Assembly (NCBI GenBank): GCA_020631405.1
Contig: JAHDHH010000001.1
Coordinates: 78,494-142,493 of the forward strand
Direction of reading: 5' to 3'
DNA length: 64,000 nucleotides
Source of the DNA: Saprospiraceae bacterium
Lineage (GTDB): Bacteria > Bacteroidota > Bacteroidia > Chitinophagales > Saprospiraceae
How positions within the stretch are numbered: position 1 is the first letter of the stretch; each line of letters begins with the position of its first letter. The notes under the pieces are model-generated. The model did not search any database, was not told where the DNA came from, and saw nothing but the letters and a program-made list of their open reading frames with translations. Positions 1-8,952 of the stretch are shown here, one piece after another. The position numbers were made by a program, and so were the translations under genes.

Positions 1-1
1 T

Positions 2-586
2 TTGGAAGAGAATATGAAAGTGGTGGGTAGATGTTATGATGGGAGTAAGGTTGAGGCTCTTGTGACAGAACTAGATGTAGACTTAGTACTACTTGACGTC
101 AACCTTCCTGGCATGAATGGTATAGAAGTCTGCAAGCGAATGAATGAAGTCCATCCTAAAGTAAAGATCATCGCTATATCTATGTTCAATGAAGAAAGTT
201 ATGTGACCGAGATTCTCAGTAATGGCGCTTCAGGATACATCCTCAAAAATACGGGTAGAGAAGAACTCATCAAGGCCATTGGTATTGTAGAGAGCGGTTT
301 GAGCTACTTTAGCGAAGAAGTCAAGCATACCATAATGAAAGGCTTGATGAAGCATAACGAAAAGAAGCAACAGAAGAATAGTTTCTTTCCTAAAGTATCA
401 AAACGTGAAAAAGAAGTACTAGCCCTTATCATAGACGAACATACCACTCAAGAAATAGCGAAGAAACTCTTCATCTCCCTCAAAACTGTTGAATCACATA
501 GAAGTAGCCTCTTAAATAAACTGAATGTGAGGAATTCTGCAGGCTTAGTGAGAGTCGCTATCGAAAATAAAATCCTTGCAGAATAA
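2..586 (+). CDS. LuxR/NarL-type response regulator, 5'-truncated by window edge
   Basis: A two-component response regulator that would bind DNA when phosphorylated by a partner histidine kinase. The receiver domain lacks its first strand and the acidic pair that normally opens it, so the true start lies left of the window and the apparent TTG at position 2 is only the first codon that could be read as a start. The phosphoacceptor Asp is in LLDVNLPGMNG (residue 32 of the visible part). Residues of about 131-190 are a LuxR-type helix-turn-helix with SKREKEVLALI and KTVESHRSSLLNKL. No kinase gene is visible in the window. Target genes cannot be told from the sequence. Confidence 0.9.
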   Translation: MEENMKVVGRCYDGSKVEALVTELDVDLVLLDVNLPGMNGIEVCKRMNEVHPKVKIIAISMFNEESYVTEILSNGASGYILKNTGREELIKAIGIVESGLSYFSEEVKHTIMKGLMKHNEKKQQKNSFFPKVSKREKEVLALIIDEHTTQEIAKKLFISLKTVESHRSSLLNKLNVRNSAGLVRVAIENKILAE

Positions 587-590
587 GCAT

Positions 591-626
591 AAAAAAAGCC
601 TGAGTAAATGAATACCCAGGCCTTTA
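591..626. terminator. Bidirectional rho-independent terminator
   Basis: GCCTG (598-602) pairs with CAGGC (617-621) around a loop. An A-run lies on the left and TTT on the right. It sits between the convergent response regulator and cysteine-rich gene and can serve both. Confidence 0.5.
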
Positions 627-653
627 AACAAATCATTGTTTATCTTTTGGTTC

Positions 654-1106
654 TTATTGCTCCAAAGTAGCTTTCTTAGCACATGATTTAGCACAAGACT
701 TTGCTCCTTTAGTACAAGCTTTCACTTCTTTTTTACCTACTGTAGCTGCTTCTGCAGTTGTAGATTTTACCATGTTGTTAGTCGCTGCATTAACGAATGC
801 TTTTTCTTCAGCATCATACATCACTTCACTAGAAGAGATTTTTCCAGACTTAGCACATACAGATTTTTGGTGGTAGCTTACTTTTCCAGATGCACTACAC
901 ACTTTCTTTTCAATAGTTTCGTCTGCCATAGCTAAAGCGTCGGCCTCAGCGATTACAGATGCTACTTGAGTAGTTGGTGTTGTTTGTACAGCTGCAGTTT
1001 TTGCTTTGCTAGCACAACAAGCTTTTTTTGCTGACTTAGAACAAGATTGAGCAGATGCCATTCCTGCAACTAAGACAAACGAGAATAAGAATACTAATTT
1101 CTTCAT
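654..1106 (-). CDS. Secreted Cys/Lys-rich small protein of unknown function
   Basis: Not recognised as a named family. The 150-residue product starts with a clear signal peptide (Lys-Lys, hydrophobic core, cleavage near ASA-Q at about residue 20). The mature part is rich in Lys, Ala, Ser and Cys, with clusters such as CSKSAKKACC near the N-terminus and CTKGAKSCAKSCAKK near the C-terminus, plus two middle motifs of the form VCSASGKVS and VCAKSGKIS. Regular Cys spacing in an exported protein suggests disulfides or binding of soft metals, which is an inference. It is a single gene with its own candidate promoter and terminator, so it is probably transcribed alone. Confidence 0.7.
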   Translation of the reverse strand: MKKLVFLFSFVLVAGMASAQSCSKSAKKACCASKAKTAAVQTTPTTQVASVIAEADALAMADETIEKKVCSASGKVSYHQKSVCAKSGKISSSEVMYDAEEKAFVNAATNNMVKSTTAEAATVGKKEVKACTKGAKSCAKSCAKKATLEQ

Positions 1107-1145
1107 GATATAATTTTTAAGTCAATGTGTTATAATTACTTAATG

Positions 1146-1174
1146 CTAAGATACGGTAATTAGTTTTTTATCAA
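1146..1174 (-). promoter_or_regulatory. Candidate Bacteroidota promoter for the Cys-rich gene
   Basis: On the minus strand TTG (1172-1174) is followed after 18 bases by TATCTTAG (1146-1153), one mismatch from the TAnnTTTG -7 consensus of Bacteroidota. It lies about 40 bases before the start codon at 1106. Confidence 0.4.
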
Positions 1175-1344
1175 TTTACTATTGTGAAATATTTAACAAA
1201 AATCGTCAGAATCAGACATTATGATTCTACTATATCCACTTTAGCAGGGCTTCGAGGTGATAATTTATTCTTAAATAATCTACGGAAAGTGCCTAAATCA
1301 TTTGATTAGACTATTTTTATACTTTAGTAAAAAAAATAATATCC

Positions 1345-1800
1345 ATGATTATTAGACTATCAGTTACCATGATAATGTTCATAGGTTTGACCTTTTCTAA
1401 TTGTAAGACAAAAAAGCAAGATACAGCACTTGCAGATCTAGGTGTGCCTGAATTGATATTCGGGAGCTCTGGAGGATTCGCAGGGAAGACCGTAAAATTC
1501 AAATTGTTAGAAGATGGTCAGTTGTTCGAAAAAGCTCAACAATCAGATACGTTTCAACCAGCGGGTTCTTTTGATGCAGATCTGGCTGGCCAGTTTTTCC
1601 TCAATTATAAGAACCTTGGATTTCATGAGTTGTCACTTAATGATCCTGGCAATATGACCTATTTTATCACCATTAAACAAGGAGATAGAAAGAAGAAGTT
1701 AGCTTGGGGCGGTATGAACAAGGAGGTTCCTGAAGTATTAGAAACGTATTACAAAAACTTTATGAAGTTGACTAAGCACTATAACAAAACCACTAAATAG
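1345..1800 (+). CDS. Putative lipoprotein of unknown function
   Basis: A 151-residue protein with an N-terminal hydrophobic segment ending in LTFSNC, so Cys20 may be lipidated, although Asn just before the Cys is unusual for a lipobox. The mature part is short and hydrophilic with no catalytic motif that I recognise. Motifs of the kind FHELSLNDPGNMTYFITIK followed by a lysine-rich stretch suggest a small beta-rich domain. It ends 26 bases before the M4 protease gene on the same strand, so the two may be co-transcribed and the lipoprotein may accompany the protease, which is an inference from spacing. Confidence 0.7.
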   Translation: MIIRLSVTMIMFIGLTFSNCKTKKQDTALADLGVPELIFGSSGGFAGKTVKFKLLEDGQLFEKAQQSDTFQPAGSFDADLAGQFFLNYKNLGFHELSLNDPGNMTYFITIKQGDRKKKLAWGGMNKEVPEVLETYYKNFMKLTKHYNKTTK

Positions 1801-1826
1801 TCAACCCACATCAAAATACCATAATA

Positions 1827-4800
1827 ATGTACAAATATTCACTCAGTATATTGATTTGCCTATGTTTCACTCAGATAGGTGTAGCACAGTTTAAAGAAGT
1901 TAAACAGAGTCAACCATTGACCGTCGAGCAAGTCCAACAATCAACAATACTTTCCAACCAATTAGCAAAAAGACGAGGGTTCAGCAGCTCAGAAGGATTT
2001 GCTAAGCCGGGCAAATGGAATAAAGCACAAACACTGAGCAAAAGTATCAATGCAGCTAAGACTAATCGTTACGGTGCACCAAAGTATCTACAAACGACCT
2101 TGCCAGCATCTGCAACTTACTTTGATATTCTTACTCAGTTCGAGGAGGCAGTTGACATAGTTGACATTGCAGAGCATATCATTATTGATTCTGAGTGGAC
2201 AGATGAGCTTAACCATACCCATGTGAGATTTACGCAAGTTAGAGATGGTATAGAAGTCTATGGATCAGAGTCAATATTGCACCTAGAACCCAATGGCAAA
2301 GCCTTACTTCAGTCCAACCTAATGCCAGAAGCTTATCAGGTCAATGATACTAAGTCAGCTTTGACGCAAGACCAAGTAAAGCAAGTAGTCGTAGCAGACC
2401 TCAAAAGTTATCAAGATATATCAAGTAAATACTCTTCCATCATCAATGGAGAGCAGTGGAAGATTAAGCAGGTCTATTACACTACTAAATCTGGAGAAAG
2501 CTTTCTTGCTTACTTTGTAGAAGTCTATGCGAGCATTGGAGAGCATTACGAATATATTCTGAATGCAGCGAGTGGAGAAATCCTTGTGAAGCAAACAACA
2601 GTGTGTAAACTTCACGGGCACGACCATACATGCTTGCCACCGGATGGTGCAGCATCAGCTAATGCCAATGATTTATTTGGATTGTCAAGAACTATTAATA
2701 CCTATGAAGTTGGATCTACTTTTTATTTGATAGATGCGAGTAGGTCAGGAATGTTCAACAGTGGCGCTTCCAATTTGCCCGATGAGCCTGTAGGAGTACT
2801 TTGGACAATTGACGCATTCAATACCTCTCCGCAAAACAATAACTTCAACTACGACCATGTCAAGAGCAACAATAACAATTGGTCAGGAAAAGAAACTGCA
2901 GTGTCAGCACACTATAATGCAGGACTATCTTACGAATACTTCAAAGATGTACATGGCAGAAATGCTATAGATGGCAATGGTGGTAACATCGTCTCTATTA
3001 TTAATGTAGCTGACGAAAATGGCAACTCTATGGATAATGCCTTTTGGAATGGAGCTGCAATGTTTTATGGAAATGGAAGCTCAGCATTCAAGCCTCTAGG
3101 AAGAGGACTTGATGTAGCAGGACATGAACTATCACACGGGGTGATTCAGAATACCGCAAATCTAGAATATCAAGGAGAGTCTGGTGCTCTCAATGAGTCA
3201 TTTGCTGATGTTTTTGGAGCAATGATTGACGATGCGGACGCTGACTGGTATTTGATCGGCGAAGATGTAGTACAGCCAAGTGCCTTTCCTTCAGGAGCTC
3301 TCAGAAACCTCAAAGATCCACACAATGGAGCAAGCACTAATGACTTCAATGGAGGTTGGCAGCCCTCACATTACAATGAAAGATTCACTGGATCTCAGGA
3401 TAATGGAGGAGTACATATCAATAGCGGTATCCCCAATAGAGCTTTTTACTTATTCGCGAATGCGGTAGGTAGGTCAATGGCAGAAAGAGTATATTATAGA
3501 GCACTGACCACATATTTGACGAGGTCTTCGCAATTTGCTGATTGTAGAAATGCCGTTGTCAAGGCTGCAACTGACTTAGGTGATGCCTCTGTTGTGAATG
3601 CAGCGAATAGCGCCTTCGATACTGTCGGTATTGGTAGCTCTGGAGGAACTACAGTTGAAGAAGCAGAAACAAATCTTGGAGAAGACTTTGTATTAGTGAG
3701 TCCTACTGACTTGAGTGATATAAAACTAGCAGATGGTACCGGAGCTATCCTCAATGATCCTTTGGAGAATATTGCAATTAAGAGTAAGCCAAGCATTTCA
3801 GATGATGGATCTAAGATTATCTACGTTGGAAGCGACAGCAGAATTTACCTCACTGAAATTGATTGGGTAGGTGGCACATATGGTACTAGTGTATTTGATG
3901 ACCAAACTGTATGGAGGAATGCTGTCATATCAAAGGATGGCTTAAGGCTTGCGGCTATTGGGAACGAAGTAGAGAATGTAATTTATGTCTACGACTTTGA
4001 GTCTAATCAGACGCAGCCCTATGAATTGTACAATCCGACATTCAGCGAAGGCGTATCAACTGGCGACGTGTTATATGCTGATGCTATGGAGTTTGATATT
4101 ACAGGTAAGTACCTCATGTATGATGCCAATAATGCCTTGAATAGTACTAATGCTGGAGAGATCAATTACTGGGATATTGGATTCATAGAAGTGTGGAGTA
4201 GAGCAACTAACCAATTCGGTAGCGGGAATATCCAAAAACTATTCTCTGCTTTACCAGAAGGTGTCAGCATTGGCAACCCTACATTCAGTAAGAATTCGCC
4301 TTATATTATTGCCTTCGATGTATTAGAGGGAAATATTTATTCAGTAGTAGGGTACAATATCGAGACTGGTGACTTGAGTGAAATCATGAAGAATAGTGAC
4401 TTGGGTTATCCTAATTATTCTAGAGATGATAGTAAGATGATTTACGATCTGCCCTGGTTCTTTGGGCTAGATATTGGGATAGTAGTTATGGGGTCAGACA
4501 AAATCACACCGCAAGCCGGTACTGATAATATCTTTATTGAAAATGCTAAGTGGGCAACTTGGTTTTCTAATGGAGATAGAGACCTGTATGTGAGTACTGA
4601 GGATATACCAACTGCAAGCGAACTGCTAGTTGGTCCTAATCCTGCAACAACTACAATTAGTATAGCAGGTGAAAATCTATCTGGAATACTACAAGTGTTT
4701 GATAGTAAGGGTAAACTCTTGGTAGCAGACTTTATCCAGCAAGACAAGACAATCAATGTTGGTGATTTTGCTGAGGGAATCTACCATATTAGAGTTGTGA

Positions 4801-4844
4801 ATCAAGGAACAATAACACATCAAGGAAAGTTTGTAAAGCTCTAA
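1827..4844 (+). CDS. Secreted thermolysin-like M4 metalloprotease with beta-propeller and T9SS tail
   Basis: A zinc endopeptidase of family M4, exported through Sec and then the type IX system. The order is: signal peptide (about 1-20), FTP-type inhibitory propeptide (about 90-260), catalytic domain (about 285-605), a region of PD40/TolB-like repeats (about 640-900) and a C-terminal sorting domain beginning VGPNPATTTISI (about 930-1005). The zinc site is visible as HELSH (residues 433-437) with the third ligand Glu457 in LNESFAD, exactly 20 residues later as in thermolysin. The downstream GGVHINSG holds the expected active-site His. The propeller between protease and sorting tail is not part of a standard M4 enzyme. 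The stop codon abuts the ATG of the next gene. Confidence 0.93.
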   Translation: MYKYSLSILICLCFTQIGVAQFKEVKQSQPLTVEQVQQSTILSNQLAKRRGFSSSEGFAKPGKWNKAQTLSKSINAAKTNRYGAPKYLQTTLPASATYFDILTQFEEAVDIVDIAEHIIIDSEWTDELNHTHVRFTQVRDGIEVYGSESILHLEPNGKALLQSNLMPEAYQVNDTKSALTQDQVKQVVVADLKSYQDISSKYSSIINGEQWKIKQVYYTTKSGESFLAYFVEVYASIGEHYEYILNAASGEILVKQTTVCKLHGHDHTCLPPDGAASANANDLFGLSRTINTYEVGSTFYLIDASRSGMFNSGASNLPDEPVGVLWTIDAFNTSPQNNNFNYDHVKSNNNNWSGKETAVSAHYNAGLSYEYFKDVHGRNAIDGNGGNIVSIINVADENGNSMDNAFWNGAAMFYGNGSSAFKPLGRGLDVAGHELSHGVIQNTANLEYQGESGALNESFADVFGAMIDDADADWYLIGEDVVQPSAFPSGALRNLKDPHNGASTNDFNGGWQPSHYNERFTGSQDNGGVHINSGIPNRAFYLFANAVGRSMAERVYYRALTTYLTRSSQFADCRNAVVKAATDLGDASVVNAANSAFDTVGIGSSGGTTVEEAETNLGEDFVLVSPTDLSDIKLADGTGAILNDPLENIAIKSKPSISDDGSKIIYVGSDSRIYLTEIDWVGGTYGTSVFDDQTVWRNAVISKDGLRLAAIGNEVENVIYVYDFESNQTQPYELYNPTFSEGVSTGDVLYADAMEFDITGKYLMYDANNALNSTNAGEINYWDIGFIEVWSRATNQFGSGNIQKLFSALPEGVSIGNPTFSKNSPYIIAFDVLEGNIYSVVGYNIETGDLSEIMKNSDLGYPNYSRDDSKMIYDLPWFFGLDIGIVVMGSDKITPQAGTDNIFIENAKWATWFSNGDRDLYVSTEDIPTASELLVGPNPATTTISIAGENLSGILQVFDSKGKLLVADFIQQDKTINVGDFAEGIYHIRVVNQGTITHQGKFVKL

Positions 4845-5843
4845 ATGGCAAAACAAAAATTACTGGTTATAAGATTTAGCTCTATAGGAGATATCATATT
4901 GACTACGCCAGTATTCAGGTGTTTAGTTGAGCAAGCTGGAGCAGAAGTTCACTTACTCACTAAGTCATCTATGTCTGGCTTACTCGCTTCTAATCCTTAC
5001 GTTGCTCAGATTCAAGTACTTCAGGAGGACTTTAGATCTACCTTGTCTATGCTCAAAGCAGAAGGTTATGATTATGTTGTAGACTTGCAAAATAATTTGA
5101 GGAGTCATCGCTTTACAGCTGGGTTGAAGATGCCATATAGCCGAGTTAACAAGCTCAACATACGTAAGTGGCTCTTAGTGAATACTAAGATTGATAGGAT
5201 GCCAGATGTCCATATTGTAGATCGCTACTTAGCAGCTGCAGCTCCATTGGGTGTTAAGAATGACAACCAAGGACTTGACTACTATTTGCCTGACGATGAG
5301 GCTTCACTTATTGAGGAAATGACGTTAGAATATCACTTGCCTCCATCTTATGTTGCCATTGTCATTGGCGCCGCTCATAATACTAAGCAGATACCTGTAG
5401 ACAAGATAGCTCAAATAGTGGACGGTCTTCAAGTGCCAACAGTACTAGTCGGCGGACCCAGTGATACAGAGAAAGCTGAGAAAATAATGGCAGAGTCAAC
5501 TATTGGTTGTATTAATTTAGTTGGAAGATTATCAATTGATCAAAGTGCCATCATCTTAGATCGCAGTATGGTAGTAGTCACTAGTGATACAGGTATGATG
5601 CATATTGCTGCTGCAAGGAAGAAACCTATAGTCAGTATCTGGGGCAATACAGTTCCTCAATTTGGGATGTATCCTTATATGCCGACACACCCTAATAGCT
5701 ACATTATCTACGAACAAGAAGCATTGTCTTGTAGGCCTTGCTCAAAAATAGGATTTGAGACCTGCCCCAAAGGACACTTCAAATGTATGCTGGACATGGA
5801 TATAAGGGCTGTGGTAGAAAAAATCCAAGCATTTATCGATTAG
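4845..5843 (+). CDS. Glycosyltransferase family 9 (heptosyltransferase-like)
   Basis: Likely transfers a heptose or similar sugar from an ADP-sugar to lipopolysaccharide core at the inner face of the cytoplasmic membrane. The 332-residue product opens with LLVIRFSSIGDIILTTPVF, the typical N-terminus of the family, and has the nucleotide-sugar-binding TSDTGMMHIAAA and IWGNTVPQFGMYP stretches near residues 245-280. A Cys-rich tail (CRPCSKIGFETCP) is common in GT9 proteins of this phylum. The ATG follows the protease stop directly, which points to co-transcription but not shared function. The exact sugar cannot be read from sequence. Confidence 0.9.
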   Translation: MAKQKLLVIRFSSIGDIILTTPVFRCLVEQAGAEVHLLTKSSMSGLLASNPYVAQIQVLQEDFRSTLSMLKAEGYDYVVDLQNNLRSHRFTAGLKMPYSRVNKLNIRKWLLVNTKIDRMPDVHIVDRYLAAAAPLGVKNDNQGLDYYLPDDEASLIEEMTLEYHLPPSYVAIVIGAAHNTKQIPVDKIAQIVDGLQVPTVLVGGPSDTEKAEKIMAESTIGCINLVGRLSIDQSAIILDRSMVVVTSDTGMMHIAAARKKPIVSIWGNTVPQFGMYPYMPTHPNSYIIYEQEALSCRPCSKIGFETCPKGHFKCMLDMDIRAVVEKIQAFID

Positions 5844-5915
5844 GTCAAATCATTTCTGCTTAATATTTGTATTACATTTATCTATCAATAAGAACTAAAT
5901 AAACTAAACAATACT

Positions 5916-6758
5916 ATGAGTCAACAAAGACCTCAAATTAATATTCCTGGCAATTTGTCAAAGTATATCTTTTACATAGTTGGATTCCTCTTTCTCTTTT
6001 CAATATTAAGTAATACGACTTTTATTACAATCGATCCAGGGCAGAAAGGTGTATTATTTAAACGATTCGGAGGCGGATTGGATAAGGAGAATACCTATGA
6101 TCAAGGATTCAAGGTAGTAGCTCCTTGGAATAAGATGATCGTATATGACGTACGTACTCAAGAATCAGGAGAAAACATGGAAGTACTTTCCAAGAATGGA
6201 TTGACTATCGCAGTTGAGCTGTCGTATAGGTATATGCCAGATCCTGATTCAATTGGTTACCTCCACGATGCAATAGGTACGGACTACGTAGACAGGATTA
6301 TCAGGCCTGAGATTAGGTCGGCTACAAGAGAAGTCATAGGTAGGTACTTGCCAGAGGAGCTTTACTCCACCAAGAGAGAAGTCATTCAAAGCGAAATCTT
6401 TGAAAATACTGCTAGAGGTGTAGCTCGTAAGTATATCATCCTAGATGCTGTGCTTATTAGAGAGGTAGCACTTCCAGAGACTTTGAAGCAAGCTATCGAG
6501 CAGAAGCTTGAAGAAGAGCAGATGTCTTTTCAGTTTGACTTTAAACTAGATAGAGAGAGAAAGGAAGCAGAACGTAAGATTATTGAAGCAGAAGCTAAGG
6601 CAGAGTCTAATAGGATTCTTTCTGCAAGTCTAAATGACAAGATTCTAAGAGATAAAGGTATTGAAGCTACCTTAGAACTATCCAAATCACCAAATTCTAA
6701 AGTAATCCTCATTGGAGGTGGTGACAGTGGATTGCCGATTATCCTAGGTAATCAATAA
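5916..6758 (+). CDS. Prohibitin-like SPFH/band 7 membrane protein
   Basis: Homologue of prohibitins, which form ring-like scaffolds in the membrane and often guard or regulate AAA proteases such as FtsH. The 280-residue protein has one N-terminal membrane segment (about 16-36), then an SPFH domain starting at TTFITIDPGQKGVLFKRFGG, and a charged helical region with repeated KEAERKIIEAEAKAESNRI (about 205-240). Length and order match bacterial prohibitins. It stands alone, 72 bases after the GT9 gene and convergent with purC. Confidence 0.92.
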   Translation: MSQQRPQINIPGNLSKYIFYIVGFLFLFSILSNTTFITIDPGQKGVLFKRFGGGLDKENTYDQGFKVVAPWNKMIVYDVRTQESGENMEVLSKNGLTIAVELSYRYMPDPDSIGYLHDAIGTDYVDRIIRPEIRSATREVIGRYLPEELYSTKREVIQSEIFENTARGVARKYIILDAVLIREVALPETLKQAIEQKLEEEQMSFQFDFKLDRERKEAERKIIEAEAKAESNRILSASLNDKILRDKGIEATLELSKSPNSKVILIGGGDSGLPIILGNQ

Positions 6759-6784
6759 GGATACATCAGATAAAACTGTATTAC

Positions 6785-6827
6785 ATTCCAAATACTAAGC
6801 TATATTTCGATGCTTAGTATTTGGAAT
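6785..6827. terminator. Bidirectional terminator, 16-bp perfect stem
   Basis: Positions 6785-6800 and 6812-6827 are perfect reverse complements around an 11-base loop. The right side is followed by TTTATTTTT. It lies between the convergent prohibitin and purC genes. Confidence 0.75.
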
Positions 6828-6839
6828 TTATTTTTAAGA

Positions 6840-7781
6840 CTATTTGAAATATTCTGCAATAGTTTGTTCAATATCCCAGAGTACATCTTCACTAGTATCA
6901 TTTGGAGGTTCGATACCGATTAATTGAGTGTATAACTCCGAATACCTAGCAGTGACTGTGTCTACGAAGGTCTCAGGCATATCAGGTAAGACTTGACCTT
7001 CCTTGCCCTGAAACCCTTGCTCCATGAGCCACTCCCTCACAAATTCTTTAGAGAGTTGTTTTTGCTGTTCTCCACTCGCTAATCTCTCGGCATATCCCTC
7101 GATGATGTAGTATCTAGAACTATCTGGGGTGTGAATTTCATCCATCAAGGTGACCTTCCCTTTGAAGAAACCAAATTCATATTTAGTATCCACGAGGATC
7201 AGTCCTTGTTCTTTGGCGTGCTGTGTACCTAAGTCAAATAAAGCTAAGCTATATTGCTCCAACTGAGCATAGACTTCTGGTGTGACAATCCCTTGGGCTA
7301 GAATATCTTCTTTGGATATATCGACATCATGTCCTTCCTCAGCCTTAGTTGCAGGGGTGATAATAGGAGTAGGGAATGCCTGCCCTTCTGTCATGCCATC
7401 AGGCATGGGAACGCCACAGATTAGACGCTTACCTGACTTGTATTCTCTCCAAGCATGTCCTGCCAAGTAACCTCTCACCACCATTTCTAACATGATAGGT
7501 TCGCAGAGTTTGCCTATAGCTACATTGGGATGTGGTGTGGATTCTAGCCATGTTGGGACTATGCTACTTGCTTTTTTCAAAAAGGTAGAAGCAACACCAT
7601 TCAAGATCCTACCTTTAGCAGGAATAGCTTGTTTGAGTATATGATCAAATGCCGAAATCCGATCAGTAGTGACCATAGCTATTTTATCTTCGAAGCTATA
7701 GACATCTCTGACCTTACCTCTATAGAAGCTAGTTTGATTAGGAAAGTGAAAATAGGTGGCTGTGATGGCTTGTTTCATCAC
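6840..7781 (-). CDS. purC: Phosphoribosylaminoimidazole-succinocarboxamide synthase
   Basis: SAICAR synthetase: joins aspartate to CAIR with ATP in step 8 of de novo purine synthesis, in the cytosol. The 313-residue protein is the longer, yeast Ade1-like form common in Bacteroidota. Visible family motifs are FYRGKVRDVY and TTDRISAFD at the N-terminus, MVVRGYLAGHAWREY in the middle, and ILVDTKYEFG and TLMDEIHTPDSSRY in the ATP/CAIR site. Two adjacent ATGs begin the gene, and 7778 is equally possible as the start. It is not clustered with other pur genes here. Confidence 0.96.
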   Translation of the reverse strand: MMKQAITATYFHFPNQTSFYRGKVRDVYSFEDKIAMVTTDRISAFDHILKQAIPAKGRILNGVASTFLKKASSIVPTWLESTPHPNVAIGKLCEPIMLEMVVRGYLAGHAWREYKSGKRLICGVPMPDGMTEGQAFPTPIITPATKAEEGHDVDISKEDILAQGIVTPEVYAQLEQYSLALFDLGTQHAKEQGLILVDTKYEFGFFKGKVTLMDEIHTPDSSRYYIIEGYAERLASGEQQKQLSKEFVREWLMEQGFQGKEGQVLPDMPETFVDTVTARYSELYTQLIGIEPPNDTSEDVLWDIEQTIAEYFK

Positions 7782-7812
7782 TCTAAGATAGAGAAGACTC
7801 AGTTAAAATGAA

Positions 7813-8241
7813 TTAGATATTAAACAGTAAATTTCTATCTAAAATTAAATCTTTGAGTTCCTTGACAGCCTTGTATTCATTTGGAAGTACTCGCTTAAAT
7901 GCCTCTTTGACACAAAAGTATGTGCCTTTGTCCAGAGCATACTTTACTAATTTGACATCATGCTTGACCATCCCTCTGATACTCGGGATCTCATGCCAGT
8001 CTGCCTCGATAGCATAGGTACGTACCTCTGATCCATTGTCATCAATGATAGGATCCAATTCAATAATTTTGTTATTCTTTAATTGTGCTCTGATTGGGTC
8101 TTTACTTCCCGTAGGCAAGCCCCAAATGTCAGCATCGTTTTCTAGACGGTCGTTTAGTAGGAATACTTCTAAGCCTTTTTCGTGGCATCTATAGATGATA
8201 ATCCTTACAGTATCGAGTACATTCTTGCTGCTCTTTGTCAT
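7813..8241 (-). CDS. Nudix-fold protein with a degenerate Nudix box
   Basis: The N-terminal 50 residues (NVLDTVRIIIYRCHEKGLEVFLL followed by WGLPTGSK) look like the start of a Nudix hydrolase fold, where the WGLPGG turn precedes the catalytic helix. The canonical box with its REUxEE core is not present after it. The helix is replaced by KDPIRAQLKNNKIIELDPI, so hydrolase activity is doubtful. The rest (RTYAIEADWHEIPSIRG, VKEAFKRVLP) could still bind a nucleotide or sugar phosphate. I chose the first ATG at 8241; a TTG 27 bases upstream is also in frame. It lies 31 bases after the purC start, on the same strand, so the two may be one transcript. Confidence 0.65.
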   Translation of the reverse strand: MTKSSKNVLDTVRIIIYRCHEKGLEVFLLNDRLENDADIWGLPTGSKDPIRAQLKNNKIIELDPIIDDNGSEVRTYAIEADWHEIPSIRGMVKHDVKLVKYALDKGTYFCVKEAFKRVLPNEYKAVKELKDLILDRNLLFNI

Positions 8242-8343
8242 TGGACTGTGGTTATTAAAGAAATACAACGCAATAATATCGTATTTGTTTAATATACACT
8301 ATCAAAACAGAAAGAAATTTGGGAAAGGAGTAGGCTTAGATTT

Positions 8344-8784
8344 CTATATTTTCTTGAGCTTACTGTCGGCTGGTGTAGGTTTTTCTTCTTTATCCAGATC
8401 TAGGTCTCCAAATACTTCTTCTAATTGACCTAACATTTCTGTGAGCTGAGCTTGAAATTGTTCAAAGTCAATATCTTCCATTTTGTCCAATGCAGAGCTT
8501 AGTCCAGATTTCATATCGTCTATCTCTTCATCAGAAGGTCGATATTCTTGAAATCTCTGATCAAATTGGTCAAAGATTCGATGGATGTCTATTGTGTCAA
8601 TTGTCTCATGGAGCTTAGCAATACCTTCTTTAAAGGATTGTGTCTCATTAGAATCAGCTTGAGCGGAAATACTCGCTGTTGTAAGAATAGTAAGAGCTAG
8701 TATAAGTAATTGTTTCACTGCTATTGTTTTAAGTACTATAATCAAAACTCTATTTTGCTGAATAAGATTCCTATCCTTAATCAT
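8344..8784 (-). CDS. Exported acidic helical protein, unknown function
   Basis: A protein of at most 146 residues that I do not recognise. From VKQLLILALTILTTASISAQA onward it has a textbook signal peptide, so the GTG at 8718 is a strong alternative to the ATG at 8784 and would give a 124-residue product. The mature part is acidic and mostly helical (SDEEIDDMKSGLSSALDKM, FEQFQAQLTEMLGQLEEVFG) and ends in a short Lys-rich tail. No enzyme motif is visible. It has no close partner, with the Nudix-like gene 102 bases downstream on the same strand. Confidence 0.6.
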   Translation of the reverse strand: MIKDRNLIQQNRVLIIVLKTIAVKQLLILALTILTTASISAQADSNETQSFKEGIAKLHETIDTIDIHRIFDQFDQRFQEYRPSDEEIDDMKSGLSSALDKMEDIDFEQFQAQLTEMLGQLEEVFGDLDLDKEEKPTPADSKLKKI

Positions 8785-8952
8785 CTGAACAAAATTTTAA
8801 CATACTTGTATCCTTTTAAGATTCTGTTCTCTCAGGAGAATCCTTGTCTTTCTATCAAAAATAGGGGAGGAAGAGCTCTATTGAAAAGTGTAAAAGTGAG
8901 TAATGATCGTATAATATCAGAGCCTCTAAGCATTATTACATAATAAAAAAAA

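Noticed and set aside
1317-1502. 62-residue open frame opposite the lipoprotein gene
   Set aside because: It overlaps a gene with a signal peptide and has no domain of its own.
8710-8943. 77-residue open frame between the acidic protein and the orphan membrane protein
   Set aside because: Low-complexity sequence, no conserved motif, lies in an AT-rich gap and antisense to a signal peptide.
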